64,000 nucleotides of DNA from Rhynochetos jubatus (taxonomy: Eukaryota > Chordata > Aves > Eurypygiformes > Rhynochetidae), in assembly GCA_027574665.1 (NCBI GenBank), contig CM050654.1:34491722-34555721 (forward strand), read 5' to 3'. A program made the position numbers and the translations under genes. The notes under the pieces are model-generated. The model did no database searches. It was not told the DNA's origin and worked only from the letters and a program-made list of their open reading frames with translations. Of the stretch, positions 51,374-64,000 are shown in pieces (position 1 is the first letter of the stretch; each line of letters begins with the position of its first letter).

Positions 51374-54300
51374 GCCAGTGTGTTACAGATGTACAGCACT
51401 TGCCTCGCTTCATTGTGCGGGTTTGGCTTTCAAATACTAGTACCCTACTTTCTCAGAGAAACAACAGTTAATGTTTTAGAGACTGAGCACTGAATATAAG
51501 AAAGAACCTTAGCTGACATAAATTGATGTACTACCATTGACATCAATGGAACTAATTCAAAACCCGCAGCTGAAGGACCTCTTTATATCTCTTGAGATGC
51601 ATCTTTTCAAGTTTTTGCATAAAGTATTTATTAGCATTTCACTGACTAGTATCCTAAAGTATTCTCACCGTACAAAAGAAGATCTGCTATGCTTCCTTTA
51701 AGAATTTTAGTTCATGTGTTGAAGTCAGTGTCCTATAGCTCTACACATAATAGTGAAAGAGTATAAATGACACAATTTCTATACCAAGAAAAAGTATCTT
51801 TCATTAGACCTTTGTTGTGGCTGGAGAGAAAAAAAAATAGACAGGCTTTGAGGGAACAAAATGTTCATTACCCTTCAGATGTTTCTGCTTTAATTTAACA
51901 AAAGTACAATTTTGAGCTGTCTCGCTTGCAATGAAACTACATAAAAAATACATTCGTATAAAAATGCTTGTTTCACTCAGAAAATAGTTACTACTAGGTT
52001 GAAGAATAAGCTGAGAACAAAACATTTCAATAGAGGCTTCTGAAATTCTCTCAATACATATGCCCTTACAGTCTGTTTTCCTACTGCTGTTAGGACATGT
52101 GACCTACAAACTAATAGTCATGAAGTTGTCAATGCATCAAAAAACTCTACTCTCCCCACCCAGGATTGAGTTGGCAATATTTATTCAGCATCCAGTATTT
52201 ACAATCCACTGTCATCAGCAGTAGTAACCAAATATTGTCTCTCAAAGAAGAAACAGTAATGAGATGTGAGAATCATACACTCAAATATTCCACTCTGTAA
52301 GATGCTCTTTCTTGAGTGAGGTGGTTATTTATTCTGGATCATTTCGGCACCACTGCACAAGCAACAGAAAAGGTATTGACATAATGTCACTTCAGCTATG
52401 GTCACACTCTCTAAACCTTCCTCTGCAGGACAGAGGGAAGAAAGTTTGTATTACCAAATACTCAATGCAGAAAACTTCAGCAAATTATTTCTTTTGCAAG
52501 ATTCTTCCAGATTTACGAACAGATTTGCTTGTAAAAATTCTTCACTGTACCTGAATATTCTTCATCCCTTTTCAATGTTATAGTGAATACTAAAAGACTC
52601 AGAAAAGCTAACAGCATAATGTAAGAAATAGGACTCTTGGCTATTAGATTCCTTTCCCCCTTTATGAGTATGCATCACAATCACGTTTCTTGAGTGAAAT
52701 CCTGCCTCCATGGACTGAACACGGATGTGGTGCAGCCACAGCACCCCAAAGAATACTAAAAACTGTAAGAACATTTAAAATTCAGATATCCAAGCACTTC
52801 CCCAGCACTATTGGGTTAACAGACCCAAACTTGTTTGCATTTATTGCCTTGGTTTCGGACAAAGTATGAGAAAGCATACATCTGATTTAAAAAAAAAGTT
52901 GGTTCAGGGTTTTAACCAGGTCAGCAGAAATCCCACTTTGCTTGAAAGAAATGTAACCCAATATTATAAATACCAGTTTTAAAAAATCTGAAGTGAGAAA
53001 AAACATAGCAACCAAAAACAAAACCCCAAGAACTACTATCAATAACTATAAATTAAATCAGGAATAAAGCAACATAGCAATCAAATTAAGGTCAAATCAG
53101 CAAGCTGACTTCAATATTCCATTTGAATCAAATAATCAAATTAGTTAAATTGTTAGATTAATACAAAGATAATAAATCCTTTTAAATAATAAGGAAGATC
53201 TAAGGAGGCTTCTGTCAGCTGAATTATAAGCCACAGCTAAAGCCTTGCAACACAACATAATCAAAGTTTTTAATATAGAGCAAAATAAATATTTTCATAT
53301 CAAACCTCCTATGTAAACTCATAAAGGATGACTTAGGACCATCACTTTTTTTTCTAATAGATCACACATTACAGTCATTTCTTCTTCCAGTAATTAAAAG
53401 ACTGCCATGCAGCTTTAAAGAAAAACTCTGATGAATTTTTACGACTAATGTCATAAAATTTGTGTACACCAAAATGTACTAATGGTAATTAACATTAATG
53501 TCAGCCTATTCAACACTAGCTTCTAAGACGATCCTTTTCTTCTTTTTACAATTCCCTGACATCCCATACTATGATACTTCAACACTGAAGGAAAAAAAAC
53601 AAACCAAAACACACCAACCAAAAAACCCACATCAGGACTGTTTTGGAGGCACAACCTTGCCTAGGTGAAGAAACCTTGTGATGACACGCTTTTCATCCAT
53701 TTACAGAACACATCCCACGAAGGAACTAAAACCCACAGCTACTCAGCATTCATCTATCCGCAACATTAAAAATAAATTTTAAGTCCTTATGACTAGATGT
53801 CACCATTCGTCTTGCAAACAACTAAATTTAGTGGGAACTAGGCTGTAAGTCAAATGGCCTATCTTTGAAACTTCTGGTCTGAAAACAGAACAGGTATTTA
53901 AGAGCTTTACAAAACAGAAACCATTTTAGAACAGAAATTGCAGGAAAGGACTGTGTTATCACGTACAGGGTATTTCACGTACCTGTAATTACAGTGTGAT
54001 AATACTGTACAATAGTGCTATAATCAAACACGCCAGCAAAAAGCTGGAAAGCTTTTTTTACTTCAGCACTACATCGCTGCCTTTTTTATTAAGTTACGTA
54101 AAAGCTTCTTACTAACCGTTTTTATTGCAGCATGCAGGCACTTAGCTAACTGGAATTTAGGGAAACTAGAAAAGAGAAAAGAACATTTTTCAGAGCCCCA
54201 GTCATGAAAACTTTTCTTCTTTCAATATTTTTAAATGAACTGTTTTCCTCTTGTTCTTCATTCAGCTCAAGAGCATTTTGTTATGTCAGTTGACTGAAAT

Positions 54301-54507
54301 GGGGACAGAAACAGGATCTCAGGCTCACCTTCAGTATCATTCTCGATCTATTTAAAAATTCTCATAGATCCCTTCTTATCTATGCCTACTGGATTGTTAC
54401 TTCAGATGAAGAAGTAACTCATATTAGAATCCATGCTGAAATCATATAATTATATAATTTTGAGCTATGCAGCAGTAGGTTGCATAAAATATACTGCTGA
54501 CTTTTAA
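51374..54507 (-). other. DPP10: DPP10 long intron, 51.4-54.5 kb
   Basis: AT-rich intron without a recognised element except a weak ancient-repeat motif at about 51533-51565 (CCATTGACATCAATGGAACT, compare CCATTGACTTCAATGGGA in many amniote repeats). No exon signals of note. Confidence 0.75.
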
Positions 54508-54810
54508 CACAGAATCACAGGATGGTTTGGGTTGGAAGGGACCTTAAAGACCATCTAGTTCCAATCCCCCTGCCATGGGCAGGGACACCCTACCCCAGAC
54601 CAGGTTGCTCCAAGCCTCATCCAGCCTGGCCTGGAACACTTCCAGGGAGAAGTGAAGAATTTTTTCTTGATATCTAATCTAAATCTCCCCGCTTTCAATT
54701 TAAAGCCATTACCATTACCTCTTGTCCCATCACTACAGGCCCTTGTATAAGGACACACACACACACACCAGCTTTCTTGTAGGCTCCTTCAGATACCCGG
54801 TTTGGGAGTC
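54508..54810 (-). mobile_element. CR1 LINE, 3' end with embedded CA microsatellite
   Basis: The left edge CAGAATCACAGGATGGTTTG is followed by GGTTGGAAGGGACCTTAAAG, the canonical avian CR1 3' end pointing left. The C-terminal ORF2 text follows; the minus-strand frame shows RGNGNGFKLKAGRFRLDIKK, the usual RGNGLKLRQGRFRLDIRKNF. A deletion removes the piece between the FFT and PWKCSRPG parts. At 54753-54769 an (AC)8 run replaces the usual spacer before CAGCTTTCTTGTAGG. It is younger-looking than the other fragments but truncated and dead. Confidence 0.95.
54753..54769 (+). repeat. (AC)8 microsatellite
   Basis: An uninterrupted AC dinucleotide run lies inside the CR1 copy, probably grown from a short seed in the element. 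A likely length polymorphism. Confidence 0.9.
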
Positions 54811-56867
54811 TAATACCCTACTCGAGTCAAGTCCTTTGCCTATTATAATCTCTGCAGCACTTGGGATCAATTCATATTTAATCATTCTATGCAAAATGTA
54901 ACCCCTGCAGCACAAAGCACTGAAAAACATCCCACTCCAGAACATACCAGAGGGTGGTACTTTTGTAATTTATCTGAGAAACAATCCATTTCAAATCCCA
55001 ACAGCAAGAGAGGTTCCTTGGCTTTGTGATGATTCATGTACATGCCCTACAACTTTCATGCTACCCTACCTACCCTATCAGTCTGGGGAAAAAAAACCAA
55101 GCACACAAAACAAAAGTCTGAACAAACTTGTCGAGGATGAAATGAAATGTTCATTGCATATTCCACGAGCAAGTGTTCCACCTCTGGACAGCACAGCACC
55201 AGATGCAACTTTGAACTAAATTGATTTTGCAGTTTCTAAAGAAGGGCAAGATATTGGGCCTATGCAAAGGTGATGACAGTGAATGATCATAGAAGCTATC
55301 AATAAAACAAAAGAGTCATCATCTGAATGTTAATGGAAAGCTCCTGCTACCTCCTCCTGACAAACAGTTGGAGTAAGGGCTGAGAAACCCTAGAAGAAAT
55401 TCAGAAATTTAATGTTAATGACAATGAATGGGAATTATTTGCATCATCTTGAACAGAGGATGCTCAAAGACTCCGAACTGTCTGATCTCTTCTTGAATCC
55501 TGCAACATAACAATTATTTATTCAGACTATATGAGTTATGTATCTCACACTGCCAAAATGGAATAATGAAGCAGATACCATAGCGGATAGAAAGGTGTAA
55601 AAGTTAATAGAACTAAAAAGATGAAACTAACCTTCACAACCACAGTGAAGTGACCTTCCTGTATTTGTTAATTCAGATCTTTTAAGACTACAACCTTCAG
55701 CAAACCTTATTTATGCAGCCTTAACCACTGACAACGTTTGATCTTCAAAAGTCAAACTCCAAGGACTAATGATGAACGAACCAAGGTGACAGTCCATCAG
55801 CACCAATATTACAGCACTTGGTCTTTTGTAATAGTGATTGTTTTCATAATTAAATAAATAAAATCAACATTAAGCTCAAGAACAGAGCCTAGATTTCCTG
55901 CATCTCGCTTTTTAACCCAGAGATATAATTTGTGAACTGTTTTTCTAAATACTTATTTTAGCTGTTTATGAGTTCTGTCTCTCTGCTCATCACTGCAATA
56001 TTTAATATCAACCGCAACTAATCTGACACGGAGAAAACCCTAGTAGGTTTTCAGAATTCCCTTGTTTTTGTTCACCTGGAAGGGGGACATTCAGCAGTTC
56101 TCACAGTGCAGACTAGATTTATTTTGGATTTTTTAAGAATAAATTAAGAGACTTATGCTGTAAAAGGTTTTCCTTCTTAGTGGCAGAGCATGGAAATGTT
56201 ATGCACAGGGGAGGTGGTTGCCCACACATGATCACACTGACTTGCCTCACTTCCCTCTCTTTACTGTCCTTAACCCTCATTTCTCATAGCTTTATTCTCT
56301 ACACAGAAGAGAGTAAGTTACCCAAATCCACTCCCAAAATTCCTTTGTAAGTGTGATTCTTCCTTCTCTGTGATGCTGCCACTAAAGTTTACATGTATCA
56401 GTAAGAAATGTGCTTTTGCCAGATGCATCAGTGGCAGCAAGTCAAAGTCAAAGAGGCAGTGTGACTTTGCTTAACCCCACAAGAGCAGTAAGAGGCCCAC
56501 CAGAGAAACATCATGAAAATCAGGAGAGCATTTAGCATGAGAATAGCTCATCTTTGCATTGACTACACTAGAGTTAGCCTCTTCCCCCAAGGTGACTGGA
56601 AGAACAGTTCAATAGTTCAGACAACAAAATGAATAAAGTAGACAAAGAGGTGTTGGTGTGTCTGAAAGGTTTCTGGAACTAGTCTGTGACTGAAGGGAAT
56701 TTATGCCAAAAGGAATAGCTATGGGACAGTAAGGAAAGGGACAATTTCAGTTCACAACTGCTGCTGCCCCCAGTTCACACAGCGGCTTTGAAAAATCACA
56801 GACTCCTTCTATTGTAAGTGGGCACCATTCCAGAAGCTTTGCATTGGTGTCAGGTAGCTGACCCAAC

Positions 56868-57132
56868 CTGCACCTGCATACCGAACGGGGCTTGGCGCTG
56901 GTCTTTGGGCAGAACCACACACTGGAGTCCAAGCTGGTGCTGTGAAGATCAACTTTATATCCCACCTGACATATATACACCTGACAGTTCTACCCAGAGA
57001 GCAGCCTATATTACAACGTTCACAGTGCATTACAACGCTACCTTCTATCTTCCAGTAACGTGCCCACGAAACCAGGAACAAAACGCTATCAGCAGAGACA
57101 AGCACAAGCGAGCACACACTGGGAGGAACGTT
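56868..57132. other. CpG-richer stretch with overlapping open frames, unknown
   Basis: Roughly ten CpGs in 265 bp (ACCGAACGGGG, TTGGCGCTGG, TTACAACGTTC, AAAACGC, AAGCGAGC) and open frames of over 100 codons on both strands. A direct repeat ATTACAACG occurs twice, at about 57011 and 57030. The plus frame reads PPDIYTPDSSTQRAAYITTF in part. A solo-LTR origin was considered because of TATA-like sequence near 56951, but I cannot define terminal TG/CA ends or a duplication. Identity is unresolved. Confidence 0.25.
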
Positions 57133-57805
57133 TTAAATAATCTGTTTATAAGACTGAGTTCTGAATTAACTGTAATTTCTTAGGAAAATAAAACAGAAGA
57201 AAACTAGATATATTGTGTTTTCAGTGCAGTACAGGATCTGACTGTGACAAACTGCATAAAGAAAAGGGATGTGATGAGAAACACATGTTAAAGACACCGC
57301 TATTTCACAGAGGTCCATTCATTTTCAAGACCTACCACACAAAAGAAGCCATGGAAAGCAAAAGAATACAGTTAGGGAAAAAGGTACAGAAAAAAAAAAA
57401 AGATAATAGAATAATGCCTCAAGTACAGTAACAAACAACATTTATATTGTTTTCCTTCTCTGTAAGACAAGTGTTTCCTTGATTACATTAAAATGGAGAC
57501 ATAATATGGACAGAATAAAGATTTTCTCAGAACATATAATGAACCTTTTGATCTTGCTGTCACTGGAGATCTTGAGGCAAGCGGTAATTAGAGCAAAGCT
57601 TTGACAGCGCAAAGTTAGATTTATGGTGCATAACCTCGAGTAAAATGGCAGAGGTCCTACCAATTCTAATATGGGTAGTGTATGAATAATAGTCTTAGGA
57701 TCAGAATGCAACAGTATTTCCCAGAAAGAGGGGAGCTTACCTAGTTTTTAATTTCTGGCAGGTCAGACTACTACACGCCTACCTACATTCTCTCTGTAAA
57801 TTTAA

Positions 57806-57819
57806 TTTTTTTTTTTTTT
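57806..57819 (+). repeat. Poly-T tract
   Basis: A T14 homopolymer with no associated element recognised on either strand. Confidence 0.85.
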
Positions 57820-59526
57820 AAGCTGGATGCACTCTGCACACACTTTTAAAATATTTATATTATGGAACGGCCATAATTCCAAAGACAACACTATCCACCT
57901 CTGGAAGAGCTCAGGCTTCTGTTATGTCCATGCTGTGACACCCATTAGCTTCACCGTCCTCCACCCCACTGGGAATATATCTGTTATATATATAGCAAGT
58001 CTGTATCTTGGTGAAAAAGGACAGAGCCCATTTCTTTCCCGTCTTTCAACTGTCAGTCATTTGTATTGGAGCACTGGTGATGTGATTTTTAAGTGACACC
58101 ATCAACCCACACACTTGATATATTACATATTTTATACTACATGTTACACACATGTAACACCACGTAATGTGAATATCCATTTTCTTAAATAGAACGTATT
58201 TCTTTAACAATGGCTTTTACAGTACTAACTGTTCAATGCAAGACAATCATCATGCTTTCAGTGTCTAGAACTAAGCTCCATTTAGATTTCACTGAAGGTT
58301 TCAGTCTGGACTAAAAACCACAACTTTCAAGTCTGAGGTATCGAGACAAAAGCTAGAAACACTATGTAGGATTCTGACTTATGAGTGGCTTCTAACAAAT
58401 CCCTTATTAGATAATCACCAGACTTTCAGAGGAAACAGAAAAATGCTTTCCCTGAAGTTCTTCAACAATCTGTCCACGAAGAGCTGAAATACCCATTAAA
58501 AAAAAATTGCAAAGCACCACTATCAGGCACATGTTACACCTCACACCACAGGGGACCTGCTCTTACTAAGGGAAGCTGCACTTCTACAGAAAACTAGTAT
58601 GTTCAGAAAACCAGATGTACAACCTCACATGTCTAACGATGCTGAGACTGACGTAATGCAGATTTAAAATTTATTACTGGTATTTTCCTTTGTACAGCCT
58701 GGTATTCTCCCTCCTAACCCCAACTGCTTAAGTAACCATGTCTCTTACTCATTAAGTCCTACTGAGATCAATCACTTCCGACCTTCACCTAAATTCACGC
58801 TGCAAGGCTTTTATGAAAGGTCTGGTTTTGCAGGTGTCCCTACAAGATGCTGCCCACTACAGGTCCTGTAAAAATAAGCGTGTTAGTTAAGAACTACATT
58901 TTCTTCAACTGTCCATGCTTCTTTGTGTTATACAGTTTTCCTAAAATCATCCAGCAGATTGCCTTTTTTTGGAAAGCCCCGATTGTTGAGGTGCCTACCG
59001 ATTTGGATTCACCCATTCAACTGGTGTTAACAGCACCATAGGTGCATTCAGCCCTCCCATCTTGCAGTTTAATAAGGAGGTGCTCCATTTTCGCAGATCG
59101 TTAGGAAGCAAAGAATGCATCCATCTCCTCACACTTTTGTGTGATGGGGAAAAGTAAGATAATCAACACATAATTTTTTGTGATGTGGTTTTAGTCATTT
59201 CTTCTCCAGCTACAACCAATATCCTACAACACCAACACGTAAATGAGACAGCTGATCTCCGTGTAAAGAACACAAAATCATTATAGTGCAAGGCCACATG
59301 CAACATACACGAATTTCTGAATTAAAAATTTACCGCAACGCTAACAGTTTTACTTTAGCCATTTAATCAACTTGTTTCCTTCTGTCAGAAAACACTATTA
59401 TCTCCCCAGCAAAATAATATTTAAAGATCCCCTTTGTAACAAGTAAGCCTAAAAATCAAATAACCTCTGGGAGAATCACCTACCATGAAACACATCACTA
59501 ATCCTGTATCTGAACAGGATACTCAC

Positions 59527-59652
59527 CTAAGGGCTTTCGGCACTACTCCCTGCCACATTAAATATGATGGAGTGAGGCTGTCAGCGCAGTAGTGTTCAAT
59601 AGGCAAGCGTGTAGCATGTCTTATTATGCTTTGAAGAACAGATTCAAGCTTC
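59527..59652 (-). other. Candidate 126-nt cassette exon in DPP10 intron
   Basis: On the minus strand (sense for DPP10) an acceptor (ttgtggctcattgcag) borders 59652, and a strong donor (CCCTTAG|gtgagtatcc) borders 59527. The 126 nt between are open in one frame, reading KLESVLQSIIRHATRLPIEH and then ending QGVVPKAL, and carry several CpGs. If joined to the known DPP10 junction before exon 13462-13556 (phase 1), the frame used would be another one, which meets TAA after nine codons. It would therefore be a poison exon, an exon of a different transcript, or a chance pairing. No protein family is recognised. Confidence 0.3.
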
Positions 59653-60965
59653 CTGCAATGAGCCACAAGAGCTCTAACGGCTGACCTCTCCCATCTCTTC
59701 TACCTGCTTGCACTAGCACAGTTCCTACCCTGCAGCTCTACACAACTAACAGGGATGTCCACCTGCCCCATTTGGGGACACCTGAACAAACTGGAACAGA
59801 TTCCTGTAGAGAAAACCTAACAAAAGCCTCCTAAGGCTTCCTCTTCTCCTCCTTACTCAGGTTTGAGTTAGATGTGACCCAAGCTCTCAGGAAGAAATGG
59901 GACTTGGCAGAATCACAGGGATTTAGTCATTTCCATGGCACTTGAAGAAGCCAGCATTCATGAAATTGTGCTTCTCCTCCCAATTCATAAGGTGACATCG
60001 CAGAAAAGAACCTAAATTATTAACTCCTATGCTGTTGGAAAAAGGAAATTCCTGCATAGCTAGCGTTTCAATTGCATGGTGGAATACAGGACACTTCCTT
60101 GAATTTTCACTTCTTCACATAGCTTTGTAATTACAGATGCCAGTCTGACTCGGTTAGACTCACTGTTACACCGACAGCAGGCATGAGTGAGCCTGTAGAT
60201 GAAGAGAATTTCAGTCTAAGTTTATTGCCACAGGAAAACTATAAAGTAACGCTTGAAATTCCTGGAGGTGTGCTGCTATGAAACCAATGTGAGTGAGGCA
60301 AAACATACATATGCTCAAATCTATTAACAGAGTTGTAAACTAAAAGAAAACCCAGTTTGGAATATTTTATCCTTGGGTTTCAAAATTGCACTTGTTTCTG
60401 TGTGGACAAACGGTCATCTAAACATCAGACTGCAATAAATTTATGATGTTTCTCCAGCTACAGAGTAAGGGGTTCGCCTCCTAATACCTTCCTGTGGGCA
60501 AGCGGCATTTTCTTCTGTGCAATTCTCCTGGAATCATTTCACAGAATTATTTAAAGATTTAACATATTTCCTGGAAATACTGCTTGCCCTGGCAGGTATG
60601 GTAGGGAGCAGGGCACAAGCAGTGAGCATTTTGATATTATTCTACTTATTCTTTGGTTTGTTTTAGCAGCTCTGCCTCACTGGGTGCTGATGTGCAGGGA
60701 AAGGTCTAACTTTTCAGGAGGAAATCCTCTTTCACACAAGGATTCCAAAGTCACATGGCTTTTATTGACTTCTCCAGCTTCGGCACATTTCTGTATATAA
60801 GCTTCACCATTCACTCATAAGGCAGCACACTGGGGGTAATATGGGGGCTCAGCAAAACTACACGAAGTCATTTGTTACAGCAACTCCCTTCAAGCAGCTT
60901 GATTTGAATTCCCTCAACAGTTCTACCATTAGTTAGAGCACAATCACATTTCCTTGTGCTAAGGG

Positions 60966-61243
60966 CATGTAGTGACAGGACAAGGGGTAATGAGTTTAAA
61001 TGAAAGGGGTAGACTTAGATTAGCTATCAGGAAAAACTTCTTCCCGGAGAGGGTGGTGAGGCCCTGGCACAGGTTGCCCAGAGAAGCTGTGGATGCCCCA
61101 TCCCTGGAAGTGTTCAAGGCCAGGCTGGATGAGGCTCTGAGCAACCTGGTCTAGTGGAGGGTGTCCCTGCCCATGGCAGGGGGGTTGGAAATGGATGGTC
61201 TTTAAGATCCCTTCCAACCCAAACCATCCTGTTATTCTATGAA
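60966..61243 (+). mobile_element. CR1 LINE, ORF2 C-terminus and complete 3' tail
   Basis: The plus strand starts in TAGTGACAGGACAAGGGGTA and encodes RLRLAIRKNFFPERVVRPWH, then LPREAVDAPSLEVFKARLDE and ALSNLV before a stop, the intact C-terminal stretch of CR1 ORF2. The 3'UTR continues with CATGGCAGGGGGGTTGGAAA, then CCTTCCAACCCAAACCATCC and ends ATTCTATGA at about 61242. The element is 5'-truncated, which is the usual CR1 fate. It is the best preserved copy in the window, and with the 54.5 kb copy it supports an avian source. Confidence 0.96.
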
Positions 61244-64000
61244 AACCACTGCTTAGACACTGACAGATAGGTGTATGTCAAAAAAAGGTCACTGGTCATT
61301 GTAAAGGTGTTTTTATACAAAAAAATAATTGCCAGTTTAGACAGTGTTGTAAGCTATTACGATTCAAAGATGCCATGATTTTATTTTTTTTTTAACACTG
61401 ACTTGAAATTTTTTGCTTTTAGCTTTTTGGGGAACCGCTTATTTAAAAACGTCACACAATAAAGAAATTACTCTGTACTGAGGCTAGGGCAAAAGGTGGC
61501 TTCCTTCCAGTAACATGTATTTAATCTTCATAAAGCTTCATTCAATAGAAATATGAGTGCATGAGTACATTCTTTGTAAAAGCATCATAATAATCAGCAC
61601 TTTTCAAGAAATTCCAGTTAAAAATGTCTGTCAATTATAATGTACTTTAAAAAATAACTTTCTACTTACATGTTAACTTAAAGTAACATTATTAAATAAA
61701 AATCAGTTCCGTGCACAGTATTGGGCACACGCATAAAAGAAGTATATACAGCATTCAGTACCTAAAACCCTCAAAGTAACAACATACAATTGCCATCAGG
61801 CCATTGAGTATCCCTCTCCTTTGCATCCAATTCTGAAAAAAATAGCACAGAGAAAAATATACTTTACAGTAAGTACTATAATAAGAATATTTGGGCTTTA
61901 TCAGAGAAGTTGCGCAGCAGATTTTCATGCCACTTCATGAAACTTATCCACCCTGAGTGACTGTGTGATAAACTGCATAGCTTCAGCTTAAACACCTCGG
62001 CACCTCTGAGCCATCACGAGATGGAATGAGAAAAGATCAGTCAGCAAAAGTTCTCCTTGTACTTCAAATTAATTTAATAGCCATTACACTGAGTTAAGCA
62101 CACAACTATAAATGTTAGCCTAAACACACCACAAACACATATGGCTTACTCCTGGTAATCAGTTAAGTCCAATTAAAAGAGACCAGCAGTGTAAGCATAC
62201 CCTTTAGGATTTAATATACATATTATGTAAATTAAACCAGGGGGGGTTTTTGGTTTTTGTTTTGTTTTGATTAAACTTTACCCTTAATTGCTACCCAAGA
62301 GCTTTGGGTAAAGCCATTCTATTGTTTTGCAGAACATTTTTTCAGCCCTGAAATGTATTTCTCTCAGGGTTTGGTATTGCAAGGTAGTCATCACCATAAT
62401 ATGCAAGAGGTATAGAGATAAATAACCATACCAAGGTTCATGATGAATTTCATAGGCTAATCAATATTCCTGATGGGGACGAATGCCCTGCAATAATGAA
62501 AACACAGTAAAGGGAGTGAAGAAAGCAGAGTTCACTACTCACTCCCTTCCCCTGGCACACCAGAAAAAGCCTCTGAACTTAAAAATTAGAGCAGACAGGC
62601 TAGAAAAGCTGCCAAGAAAGTATTTATTCCACTCCTTGAAGTTTCTTCTTCGCCTGATCTCATCCTGCAACTTCCCCTGCCCTGCTTAGAACCAGCTATA
62701 TCTAAACCATTCCTGGCAGCTGCTTGTCTTATGATTCTCCTCCTTTACCCATGCTTTGTTTTATATCACAGAGCAGTCTTAGAGCACACAAACCAGAGTC
62801 CTCCTGCACAGTGAAACTAAACTCCTCCAGGAGGGCACCTGATGCATTTCAGCAGCAGCTATCCTTCTGTCTCTGGGACCAGACTGCAGATGGTCTGAAA
62901 TTAAACAACCCTGTTAGCATACAGACTGGAAGTTCATCTCAGCACAGGCTGATTCTCTTTGAAAATCCTCTCTTCTAGGTTCACACAGACACAGCCTAAA
63001 TCAATCATCTCTTGCCATCTCAACCCTGGAAATAAAGAGTTTATAATTTTCTTCTCTTCAACAGCCATTTTCTTTTCCTCAATGCTATGCCCTAATTTCC
63101 TCACATCAGACCAGGCAAAGTGATCGTGCTTCTCATTGATAAAGCACCTGAGTACACACAGAGGAAAATGTGCTATGGAGATGAAGCCTATCTTCACTGA
63201 GGTCATTATTTCCATGGTTCCAGAAATAAGACTCCTTCTCAAAGGAAGCAGCAATTTTTGCACTGATGCAGAGGGAGGACCTGCAGCCTTTACTAGGTGA
63301 TGAGTTACCAGTTCACATAAACTTTCTTTCACAGATTTTTTTTTGTTTTATTAACATATGCATTTGTAACACCCAAGTGCTTTTTAAAGATGAGGGATTA
63401 CAGTAGCCTATGGCACCCAATGAAGAACCAGAGATTTACATCACACTCCATTCTTCATTTAAGAGAAAATTTTAGTTTACATGCACAGGAAGAAAGACTG
63501 GCTTATCTCCAAACTCAGGTATGGCAGTCAATTTTGTAGAAGAAAGAAAAAGTTACTTCTGTTTATGTAACAGTTCTAATATAGCCATAACCATGTGGAG
63601 CAATCTTGGTTTCTGCTACAAAAATCAAAAAATGGTTTAAGCTTAATCAAACACAGTAACTGTAGACAAAGACAGGTATATGTGAAAGTAACTCTCGTAT
63701 GTACGAAAGTAAATCAGTCTCAATGCAGGTTGGGAAAAAAGCTTTGCCAGCTTGTTCCCATTTTAAATAAAAGCATTTTAATCCATTCTCCGGTTGTGCA
63801 GAAGCTCAATAAAAGCAAGAAAATCACAAACTATATCCTGTTAGCGCAATGGATATATCATAACCAAATACCAAGGCAGAAATTTGTAGTTAGGACTGAC
63901 AGCTCATCTGTTTCAGCAGAACTCATGCCACTGGCATGGTCTTTTTCCATTTCACAGCTGCTTTAAAAGAAAGACAAAACGTCATCCTTAACTCTCAGTT
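61244..64000 (-). other. DPP10: DPP10 long intron, right end of window
   Basis: AT-rich intron up to the window edge. A strong minus-strand acceptor (ctatttttttcag) at 61833 is followed by 71 open nt but only a weak donor. A 132-codon minus-strand open frame at 62934-63332 and a 123-codon plus-strand one at 63595-63966 show no domain. The DPP10 exon that should precede 13462-13556 is not here. Confidence 0.8.

Larger units (their letters stand above)
54811..60965 (-). other. DPP10: DPP10 long intron, 54.8-61.0 kb
   Basis: AT-rich intron holding a CpG-richer stretch at 56868-57132, an A12 run at 57390-57401, a T14 run at 57806-57819 and the candidate exon at 59527-59652. Nothing specific is visible in 54820-56740, 57830-59500 or 59700-60950. 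Confidence 0.8.

Noticed and set aside
51157-51471. 104-codon plus-strand open frame
   Set aside because: It runs across the inverted CR1 tail and the CR1 3' end in a non-native frame, so it is a by-product of the repeats.
61762-61832. Open 71-nt stretch behind a very strong minus-strand acceptor, beginning NW as in the DPP10 transmembrane exon (RNWKGIAIALL)
   Set aside because: After NW the translation (MQRRGILNGLMAIVCC) does not follow the DPP10 transmembrane segment, and the right-hand donor (TAG|gtactg) is weak.
62934-63332. 132-codon minus-strand open frame with a charged segment (SIEEKKMAVEEKKI)
   Set aside because: No family recognised, and the frame is not bordered by convincing splice sites. 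Chance is the simplest reading.

Overview
The window looks like bird nuclear DNA. It is AT-rich, and nearly all of it is intron. It carries several CR1 LINE fragments with the avian type of 3' end (a run related to TTCCAACCCAAACCATTCTRTGATTCTATGA), a few much older amniote CR1 remnants, short microsatellites, and no SINE, tRNA, rRNA or bacterial-type gene that I can see.

Two short exons on the minus strand identify the host gene as DPP10 (inactive dipeptidyl peptidase-like 10, the DPPY subunit of Kv4 potassium channels). The upstream exon is at 13462-13556 and the next one at 2681-2755. Both have consensus splice sites. The reading frame joins across them, and the joined peptide follows the known DPP10 sequence around residues 91-147, in the first blades of the extracellular beta-propeller. 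The gene runs right to left. The window therefore holds the left part of an intron after exon 2681-2755, a complete 10.7 kb intron between the two exons, and more than 50 kb of the intron upstream of 13462-13556. The preceding exon (encoding the segment before residue 91) and the transmembrane exon were looked for and not found, so they probably lie to the right of the window.

Layout: 1-2680 intron with a CR1 ORF2 fragment; 2681-2755 exon; 2756-13461 intron with a CR1 fragment, two small tandem arrays and a palindrome; 13462-13556 exon; 13557-64000 intron. This last intron has a CR1 tail near 15.4 kb, ancient CR1 pieces near 29.5, 32.8 and 43.6 kb, CpG-rich patches near 24.8-25.4, 41.8-42.0 and 56.9-57.1 kb, a nested CR1 near 51 kb, and two ordinary truncated CR1s at 54.5 and 61.0 kb. 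Apart from the two exons, open frames here look like chance or CR1 remnants.

The most useful leads are splicing signals inside the long intron: a juxtaposed AG|GT site resembling a recursive splice point near 29.74 kb, and a 126-nt candidate exon with good borders at 59527-59652. No clearly novel multi-gene system is visible.
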